Positions 27,019-64,000 of a DNA stretch of 64,000 nucleotides are shown here, piece by piece. The position numbers and the translations under genes were made by a program. Position 1 is the first letter of the stretch. Every line of letters starts with the position of its first letter. A model generated the notes under the pieces. The model was not told where the DNA came from. It saw nothing but the letters and a program-made list of their open reading frames with translations, and made no database searches. This DNA comes from Chondrilla cf. caribensis (taxonomy: Eukaryota > Porifera > Demospongiae > Chondrillida > Chondrillidae), in the NCBI GenBank assembly GCA_964020155.1, contig OZ026554.1, forward strand, positions 4,928,827-4,992,826, given 5' to 3'.

Positions 27019-30000
27019 TATTGAGATCACTGAAGAATTTCTGCTGATATCCATCATGTATGAAGACAAAGTACACAGGGACTGACAGGAGAATGCCACC
27101 AAATGCACTCAAGGACTGTACAAGTTGGTCTTTGATTGGAATGACCACAACAGCTAACGAAATGAATACCATCAGTAGAGGGACAACAAATAAGACTTTA
27201 AATGGCCGCTCTTCATCTTTGTATGTGAACCTCATGATGAGAAGACTGATAAAGGAGAGTGTGTAGTACACCCAGATAGCTGCACTGAAGCTTGATATCA
27301 GATCAGAGATGTTACCAATTGCAGTTATTATCAGTCCTAAGGTAATCTGGAAGGAGGACAGAATGAACAGGAAGCCATTACATGTAACATACATACTGTG
27401 TCAGGAGGACAAAAATACATACAAATATACGTGCATACGTATGTGTTATGTCTACTTACAGTACATATACATTCATACATAAATACACAATATATAATAC
27501 ACATACACATAATATGCACATACATACACATACATATGCAGTACATACATAAGTATTATATATACAGTATATACATATAATATATATATATATATATATT
27601 ACACATGTACATACACATCACACCTGGAAGATAATGGCTGGAATTGGAGTGTTGCTCCTGCTGTGCAACCCGCTCAAACACGACGGCATGTATCCGTTCC
27701 TCGAAGCACTGAAAAGCACTCTATAACGACAGTGAGGTTGGTAAATTTGTTACCACTGCATGGACATGCTGCAACTGGCTCATATATTTTCGAAATAAAC
27801 TTCAGAAAGCTTCAAAATTGAAAAAATCTATTTCTTCAAAAGTTTTGCATTAATATTGTTAGATACAATTTCATTTAAGGCAAAAGCTACAGTAGGTTGT
27901 GTATAATATTATTATTATTATAATATTTTTGAGCATTCAACAAGGCACAGCCGCACCTTCATTGAAAGTTGTTTTCAAAACTTTACTGACAGTGTAGAGT
28001 GTACAGATTCACTGCACACAGCACCTTCTGATGTATGGCTTGACCACAAGATTAATACAAAGACAATAATCCCATGTACAGTATGTATATACAGTATTTC
28101 TGCTGTTGATTGCAAAGCACTGTATCTGTACAAATACCAAAGTACCTCTGGACACAATATATGTGACTTTTTGGATAATAAGTCAAACATGGTAGCATCG
28201 TCAGTGTACATTTGAACTTACCTTGAAGCAACGAAAAGAGTTCCATTGGCTGCACCAATGGTTGACATAGCAACCAGTAAGGGGATGACAAGAACTCCCA
28301 CACTCCCCATTGTCTTTTTGGCAAACGGCTAAAACCAAAAAACAGTACATACATGGGTAGGTACAGTACAGTAGGTACAGTAGGTAAATATGTAGGCATA
28401 GTAGGTACACAGGCATACACATATACACATACAGTATGTATTATATTATACATAATATTATGTATACACATATTGTAATACTGTACACACACACATATTT
28501 ACTCACCAAAGCTATAGCCTGTCCAGTGATCGTTTCAATCTCATTCGGCTCCAGAGCGGCCATGTAAGCTATGACCACCATGGAGTAACAGAATCCCGTT
28601 ACAAACATTGACACACCAGTGACCAGTGGCATTCTACGGTGGAGGAAAACACCCGACATAGTATACCTGGTAGTATGCAAATGTGCGTCCATGTTGTGCA
28701 AACACAGGAAATACGTATGAATGCGTATGTGTGTGCGTGCGTGTGTGTGTGTGTGTGTGTTGTGTTGTGTTGTGCGAACACAGTATAGCTACAAATATGT
28801 ACATGTGCGTGCGTGTGTGTGTGTGTGTGTGTGTGTGTTGTGTTGTGTTGTGCGAACACAGTATAGCTACAAATATGTACATGTGAACTGTTTAAACAGT
28901 CACTACAGCATAGTAAACATACTTACAATGTTACATCTTTGACCTCCTCCACCATGTAAGCCGCACCAGACCTGCATTAGACAATGTTGACAACAACAAT
29001 AGTAACAATAACAACAAAAACAACAGTAAAAATAATAACACTAACAACAAAAATGGTCATCACATAGGCTGACTGGGATGCAGAACATCATATGTAATGT
29101 TAACACAACATAACAGTGTTTGAAACTATCCTTCCTCCAAAACAGTGTGTGAATGTATAACAAATAAAGTTCAATATGCCAGTGTGCGTATGTATGAACA
29201 TCACAACGTTTTCTTTTTTCAGTCTTTCCAATGAAGCAACTTTCAACATATACATTTGTTGTTGTTGATAGTGTCTGTCAGCACAACATCAACAACAAAG
29301 ACATATGTTTAGCAGAGATAGATGAACAAGCACACACACCATCCTTCATAGGCCCAAAATGCAGCATATAAAGCAATACAGAATGATCCCAGGTTGAATA
29401 CATAGCCTGTGCCCAGAGAGGGGGCCAACATCCGTGCCTGGCCTGAAAAGATTCTTATGGCTCCGAGGACCATTATCAAGAGAAGTGCACCAAACTTAGC
29501 CACTGTGAGCACATTCATTACACGCACTGTCTCTTTCTGAGAATAGCAGTTGAGAACTCCAAGAAGAACTGCAAAGAGTGCAAAAATACACAGGGTTACA
29601 GTCTTGTTGTTGATGTAACACTAATGCCTTTCCTTGGTACATTCACATGTATGGTAATGTCATGCTAATGAATCAATAGGCCCTCCAGGAATGGACCATT
29701 TCAGCAATGGACCATTTCAGCAATGGACCATTTCAACCATGGACCATTTCAACCACGGACCATTTCAACCATGGACCATTTCAACCACGGACCATTTCAG
29801 CAATGGACCATTTCAGCAATGGACCATTTCAGCAATGGACCATTTCAGCAATGGACCATTTCAGCAATGAACCATTTCAACCATGGACCATTTCAACCAT
29901 GGACCATTTCAACCATGAACCATTTCAACCATGGACCATTTCAACCACGGACCATTTCAACCATGGACCATTTCAACCATGGGTCATTTCAGCAATGGAT

Positions 30001-30696
30001 CATTTCGACAGAACATTATCTAAAATGGCCAATAAAACCTACATGTGTAGCTGCATGAGGGTGTGCAATGCTTATGTATGTATCTAACAGAGGAGCAAAT
30101 CAATTAGGAGCTATTCTTCCCAAATACTGACACAACATAAGAACAAAGTAGTCAAAATAGAGTCTGTCCTACCAAAAAGCACTCATTACCTAAGACGCAC
30201 ATAGTACACACTCACTCATAAAGAGTATGGCAACCATTTTCATCAAATAACCTGGTACCTCATCGTGGTCACTGAAGAAGGGCTTACACGCATACTCTGC
30301 AAATGTCAACATAACGACACTAAAGGAAGCAGGTCTCAGGATAATAGTGTAGGTCCACACAGCGGAGAATGCAAGAAGAGGCCCGATGATGTTGAAAGGT
30401 TTACGGCCTCTGAATGAGAAACCTTTCAATATGAATGTGTACTCTCCGCCAGAGTTCTTCACGAGTCCTCCCAACTCACAGTAAGAGACCCCGCCAAGGA
30501 TGGCGATAATCCCAGCTACAATCCAGACAGTAAGAGCCATTCCGCCAGATTTGACCGTATGGAAGATAAAGGTGGGAGAAACGAATATACCAGAACCAAC
30601 TGTCCCTCCGAAGAGATATGAAAACATCCCAAAGACGCCGAGTTCTTTCTTCAGCTTCCCCGGAGCATGTTCGTCCGTCTTTTCTTTATCGGTCAT
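27019..30696 (-). CDS. SLC7-family amino-acid transporter light chain, copy D (divergent)
   Basis: Seven exons resolved, in phase, about 471 residues: 30696-30216, 29568-29340, 28971-28927, 28633-28507, 28328-28222, 27720-27624, 27346-27019. The terminal exon (phase 1) is not resolved. Intron positions and phases equal those of A-C, so this is a true paralogue. It has a shorter N-terminus (MTDKEKTDEHAPGKLKKEL), the TM1 motif GSGIFVSP, and ILRPASFSVVMLTFAEY. The loop that carries the heavy-chain Cys in A-C reads SDHDEVPG here, with no Cys. The donor of exon 29568-29340 is GTGTGTGTGC. It is the oldest and most 5' member of the array. An upstream non-coding or coding exon cannot be excluded. Confidence 0.88.
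28740..28880. repeat. Duplicated (GT)n block, two copies of ~70 bp, in copy D intron
   Basis: Each copy consists of a GT tract, TTGTGTTGTGTTGTGCGAAC, then a shared tail ending AAATATGTACATG. Tandem duplication of a microsatellite together with its flank. Confidence 0.85.
29694..30002. repeat. 16-bp minisatellite in copy D intron 1, about 19 units
   Basis: Units of the form GGACCATTTCARCMAT repeat with variants (GCAAT, ACCAT, ACCAC). Because 16 is not a multiple of three, all frames are open over several units and yield spurious proteins. Intronic, between exons 30696-30216 and 29568-29340. Confidence 0.95.
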
Positions 30697-31001
30697 ACGG
30701 GACGAAAGATTCCTGAAGGAAAAACACTTTAATTTAACGATCAGTTTAACATGGTGGTTCAAGACATTGCGTGTGCATGTAGAAATGACACATACCAACG
30801 AGAGTTCATAAGTGTGCGAATTTTGTTCAAATACCACTCTTGCTAGCTGTACAGATCGGACATATTATGTCGGTAGGCATTTATAAATCCAAACAAATTA
30901 TACGTACTAATACGCGTGTATTGAAATATAAATGAGATCGATATTCTATTGTATACATTGCATGTATTAGTAATACATGCAATGTAATAAGGCAAATAAA
31001 A
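30697..31001. promoter_or_regulatory. 305-bp divergent promoter, SLC7 D / STX16
   Basis: Head-to-head spacer between SLC7 copy D (start 30696, minus) and STX16 (start 31002, plus). It contains a perfect 31-bp palindrome at 30955-30985. A shared regulatory region is inference from geometry. Confidence 0.6.
30955..30985. repeat. Perfect inverted repeat, 15-bp arms, 1-bp centre
   Basis: Left arm ACATTGCATGTATTA, centre G, right arm the exact reverse complement. It ends 16 bp before the STX16 start codon. It could be a dimeric factor site (ATGCAT core), a 5' UTR hairpin, or chance. Confidence 0.9.
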
Positions 31002-31675
31002 ATGGCTGTTAGGGAGTTGACGGGTGAGTTTATACAGTTGAGAAATGAGTTCCACAGGCGAAGGAGAATGCTGGGTTCTTCATCACCGACCGATGAGCTA
31101 TCAGTTACACTGGTAAGGATCTCTTCCCATTTTAGGCCTGTGTGTTTGTACAGTTGGAAATCGTCTACTTTATTCTTTATTTCGATTCTCTTGCAGGAGC
31201 CTCTTGGTGACACAGCCAGACTAGTTGCTCACGACGAACTTGAGCGCGGAGAACGCGATGTAGCTATGCCTCCCGAGTGGTGAGTCTGTCTAAAATGCTT
31301 CGAATCTTCTTGAAACTATAGGCAAGGAGATTAGATCCACGTTTATCGTCCACGCCCACATACCTTTACTCAGTTAGTCCGATATGACTATGGTCATGAG
31401 ATCAACTCTATACTCAACCATGTGGAGCACAATAAAGTGCTCTCTGACAGTCGCTCATAATTGGTTATTATAACATGCACACTACTATAACAACCAAACT
31501 AAACTCACAATCTGGTTCATGTCAAGTAGCAATTTGTCTTGAAGGTGTTTGCCATGATGAGTTTCCCCTGTAGCTGTAAATTGAGTGATCATTGTGGCAA
31601 TATCGGCAGTCAACGTATAAATGTATGTAGCCGAGTATTTCCTGTGGATGTACACACCAAACCTCACACAGATTC

Positions 31676-31727
<52 letters not shown>

Positions 31728-31982
31728 GTATGCCCAAGACACACATGTATGTATATACATACTTGTATCCATGCACTGTGGGAGGTATGTATTGTACTGC
31801 GCATGTATCCTTGCTCCCTCCCCAGGACTCATCAGCTTGACGATGTGAGTGTTTGCATGTTGTGACATGCTGCAAGACTATTTGTGGGTGATGCCTGCTG
31901 ATCTTTCATGAGCATAATATTGTTTTACTTATGTATAGTACATGGGTATGTATACTTAACAAACATCACACATTTGTAGGCG

Positions 31983-32054
<72 letters not shown>

Positions 32055-32926
32055 ATTTTATTCATTACAAACTTCTCTTTCATTAGATCAACTATCTCAT
32101 GACTACTATTGAGTCAAAAAGTAAGTACATACATACATACTGTAGGTACATTAATACCATAGTGTGTCTGCATCAAGGTTATTTTGTACATGGGTACAAT
32201 ACTCATATGTATACTGTATCTGATGTGTACATGAGTGTTATCGTGGCAGGTGTAGTGTTGATGTAGTGTACTAGACCGGGCATTGTAGATTGATCCCTCT
32301 CACCTTGCAACTCGCTTGCAGTGAATGAGCTGGTCAAGCTTCACGAGGAGCACAGTCGTAGACCGGACGTGTTCGGGGACTCAGAAATGGAGCACCGAAT
32401 TGAGATCACAACCGGAGAGATCACTCAGGTACGTACATCTGAGAGGATTGCTGTCAGGCATGGGGTAGGGAAGGGAGTGTAGGGATAGTTCAGGGATTTT
32501 GAGTGTACGTACATTTCAGAGTGTTTGTCAAGTTTGGCAAGAAAGCTTGAGGAAGCTCAGTGAGGCATTCCAATATTTACATAGGTACATGTGTCTGAGT
32601 GTACTGCGTGTGTAGTGGACTGCAATGTCGTACTTGGTGTGGTGGTCATGTGCACATTATATTACATGTACTGTACAGTGCATACCTTATGTATATACGT
32701 ATATGGGCATTCATTCACTTTGCATAATATGTCATGTGTGCATACGTATGTAGATGTTCAATCGGGCAAAGAAGAATATTCAGAGTATTGCTGCTAAAGG
32801 GAAGGACGGCTCTGTTCATGAGAAGGCGATGGCAAAGAATGTCACTTCTGCAACTGCTCTGAGTCTTCAAGAACTCTCAGTGAAGTTTAGGAGACAGCAG
32901 GCTGAATACCTGAGAAGTATGTATAC

Positions 32927-32986
<60 letters not shown>

Positions 32987-33611
32987 TGATGTGTCTGTTA
33001 GTGGCTGAGACCATACAAGTGTATACATACGTACATACTGTGTATACATACATGCATACTATGACTGTCAAGTATTCTTCTCCAGGACTGAAGGCTCGAG
33101 AAGAGCTGTTGGTGAATCATGAGCTGAAGGCTGAAATAACCGAAGTCGAAGACAACCCGTTCACCGATGCTGAGCTGTTCTACGACATTGTGGGTTTTGT
33201 GTACTTTTCATCCATATACATACAGTACTTCACAAACGTGCACTTAATGTACAGTACATATACTGTGTGTATGCACACACACGTACTCACAGTAAACTCC
33301 GTTTCTATCGCATGTAGTCAGCCACAAAGCAGATTCGTTGCCTGTGCATCATGCATTCACACACTGCCTACTTTCTGTGGACGTACAGGGCTTTACTGAT
33401 GAGCAGGTACAGCAGGTTAGGGAGAACACAGTGTTGATTGCAGAGAGAGAGAAGGAGGTGACCGTCATCCTCCAGTCGATTCGTGAGATACACGAGATGT
33501 TCCAGGATATCGCCACGATGGTGGTGGAGCAGGGAACCATTCTGGATCGCATCGATTACAACATCGAACATGCTGCTGTACAGGTAGAAGAGGGCAGGCA
33601 ACAGTTGCAGA

Positions 33612-33684
<73 letters not shown>

Positions 33685-34061
33685 GGTGGGTGGGCGTGTG
33701 GGTGTGCTTGTGTGAGTGAGTGTACTATACAAATATACATGCATACATATATGCATACATGCATACATACATACGTACATACACATACATACATATATAC
33801 ATACATGCATACATACATACATATGTACGTACATACATACCTAAATACATACATACATACATACGTGTGTATTGTGAGTGTATGAGGGTGTGTATCATTA
33901 AAAGCTGAAGGAACGAACTGGTTGACCAACTTCACTTCCTTTCCTTTCAGGCTGAGAAGCACCAGAAGAGATCTATCAAGTTAATTGTCATATTTGTATT
34001 GATCATTCTTGTCGCTGCCGCCATCATCGGATTGGTCTTGTATCGGGTTTTGAAGAGTTGA
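31002..34061 (+). CDS. STX16: Syntaxin-16 (Golgi/endosome Qa-SNARE)
   Basis: Qa-SNARE of endosome-to-trans-Golgi fusion. Nine exons, in phase, 318 residues: 31002-31112, 31197-31279, 31826-31844, 32087-32120, 32322-32428, 32754-32916, 33086-33189, 33389-33613, 33951-34061. N-terminus MAVRELTGEFIQLRNE resembles the syntaxin-16 N-peptide. Exon 32322-32428 has HRIEITTGEITQ, which is typical. The SNARE motif begins GFTDEQVQQVRENT and has the central Q in VVEQGTILDRIDYN. A single C-terminal membrane helix follows, ending YRVLKS. The third exon is a 19-nt microexon (WTHQLDD). The donor after 33613 is AAG|GTGTGTGT, part of a microsatellite. A polyadenylation signal AATAAA is at 34161-34166. Confidence 0.96.
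31677..31725. repeat. (GT)n microsatellite, STX16 intron 2
   Basis: Uninterrupted GT run of about 45 bp inside the intron between 31279 and 31826. Confidence 0.93.
31979..32053. repeat. (CA)n microsatellite, STX16 intron 3
   Basis: Uninterrupted CA run of about 70 bp between exons 31844 and 32087, 34 bp before the acceptor. Confidence 0.93.
32929..32984. repeat. (GT)n microsatellite close to a STX16 donor
   Basis: The GT run begins about 13 bp after the 5' splice site at 32916 (GTATGTATACACT, then GT repeats). Confidence 0.92.
33614..33680. repeat. (GT)n that forms the donor of STX16 intron 8
   Basis: The intron begins directly with GTGTGTGT after AAG at 33613, continues as GT for about 60 bp and then becomes GTGGGTGG. 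There is no separate consensus GTRAGT donor. Confidence 0.9.
33722..33868. repeat. (TACA)n-rich simple repeat, STX16 intron 8
   Basis: CATA/CGTA tetranucleotide variants follow the GT tract in the same intron. Confidence 0.9.
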
Positions 34062-34703
34062 CTCTGCTGTGTGTACATACTGTACTGCATCCACAATGTA
34101 CCAGTAATGAAATACGTATGAACACGTACATACGTACCTATGTGTTTGCAATACAATGCAAATAAAATGACTCGTCACGTGAAGTGCATGGACTGTGACT
34201 AGAAATACAGTATCGAATCCGATAGGCGCAATATTAGCCAACTGTGTTTCGATGATAAAAGTGGTAATTGTATATATAATGTCTCATGCTGATGTATGTA
34301 TGTACATGCATATGATAATCATCTACCTCATGTATCATTATGGATAATACGAATACAGTGAATTCTTGTTAATATTAATCTGCCACTGCTTTATCCGCCA
34401 CAATTTTCAAGTACCAATGAATATCTAGTTAATCTGCCAAACTCGTTAATCCACCATATTCTTTGAAACAAATTGTGGCGGATTAACGAGTATTCACTGT
34501 ATTTAATAATTGATGAACGATAATAGGCATTCACACATGTATTAATTATAAATACAATCAAGAAATAGTAAGTACAGTGTATACATCAATTAAACTACTG
34601 CGTTATAAAAGTCACTGTAATTATTATTAAGAATAGAAATTAATAGGATACGAAATATACATACCTGCAGTTTATATCAGATTCTCTAAATATTAATGGA
34701 AAT
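34062..34703. other. Convergent spacer STX16 / aGPCR with a MITE
   Basis: Holds the 3' ends of STX16 (+) and the adhesion GPCR (-), the AATAAA at 34161-34166 and an inverted-repeat element at 34354-34501. No other gene seen. Confidence 0.65.
34354..34501. mobile_element. 148-bp pogo-like MITE
   Basis: Left end TACAGTGAATTCTTGTTAAT and right end ATTAACGAGTATTCACTGTA are near-perfect inverted repeats bounded by TA. The interior contains TTAATCTGCC and GGCGGATTAA motifs. A different family from the 179-bp element but with the same CAGTGAA type of end. Confidence 0.85.
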
Positions 34704-63649
<28,946 letters not shown>

Positions 63650-64000
63650 CTGCAAAAACACAGAAATGTAAGGTAACAATACGGGACGTCCATCCATCCA
63701 GGACAGGTGCTGCAAAGGACAGCAACTGACAAGTGAGTACACTGTAAATACCATGGCAGTCTGTCTTCAAGTATGAGTGTATGCAGTAGAAACCCACTGA
63801 GACAAACTACAAGGGACCCACAGAATCAGTTCTTGTTATCAGATGTTCTTCTTATCAGGATTTGGTTACTATGTGTACACTACTACAGCAAATAATGTTC
63901 AGAAATTGATTGGTGTAAAGCAGTAATTTGTCATCAGAGTACCTGTCCTATTGAGCATCTACTGTAGACACAGTACATATGTACGCATACAGCACTGGTC

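Noticed and set aside
26878..27108. Terminal exon of SLC7 copy D within this frame
   Set aside because: Would need an intron of only 25-40 nt and a poly-Pro/HTHT tail encoded by a microsatellite.
29707..30087. 126-codon FQPWTISTMDH repeat protein
   Set aside because: It comes from a 16-bp minisatellite open in several frames inside an SLC7 D intron.

Overview
This is a eukaryotic, almost certainly animal, genomic window. Its genes are intron-rich with canonical GT-AG introns, mostly 60-1000 bp, and they include an adhesion GPCR (GAIN/GPS plus seven-helix domain), which is a metazoan hallmark. Compact introns, short intergenic spaces and very abundant (CA)n and TACATACGTAC-type simple repeats suggest an early-branching invertebrate such as a sponge. 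That is inference, and I cannot name a species. Exon borders below were worked out by hand from splice sites, reading-frame phase and remembered family sequence. Where I say 'phase closes', every junction keeps the frame and the total is a multiple of three.

Layout. 563-6494 (-): FCP1/CTDP1-type RNA polymerase II CTD phosphatase, with a 68-bp minisatellite in one intron. 6868-12269 (-): SAC1 phosphoinositide phosphatase (SACM1L), 18 exons. 12340-14571 (+): proteasome beta-5 (PSMB5), 6 exons, whose start codon lies only 70 bp from the divergent SACM1L start. 15125-30696 (-): four SLC7-type amino-acid transporter light-chain genes in tandem. A, B and C are recent near-identical copies with the same eight-exon structure; D is an older, divergent paralogue. 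31002-34061 (+): syntaxin-16, 9 exons, divergent from SLC7 D. 34704 to beyond 63649 (-): one large adhesion GPCR, 29 exons in the window, whose 5' end lies off the right edge.

The most striking structure is the 16.65-kb intron of the adhesion GPCR (40040-56693). All its other introns are about 2 kb or less. This one is almost wholly tandem repeat and is laid out symmetrically: (GGTA/GGTG)n, a 177/187-bp satellite (sat1), a roughly 350-bp satellite (sat2, with higher-order repeats), sat1 again, then (GGTA/GGTG)n again. Exons on both sides are in phase and encode consecutive parts of one GAIN domain.

Several MITE-like elements lie in introns and intergenic DNA. Two insertions in the SLC7 cluster can be dated relative to the gene duplications because sister copies keep the empty sites. 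Other notable items are a degenerate tRNA-like Pol III unit, a near-perfect foldback of about 138 bp, and a recurring pattern in which (GT/CA)n microsatellites form or directly adjoin splice sites.

The genes do not form one pathway. They cover transcription (FCP1), phosphoinositide turnover (SAC1), protein degradation (beta-5), amino-acid exchange (SLC7), Golgi SNARE fusion (STX16) and cell-surface adhesion signalling (aGPCR).
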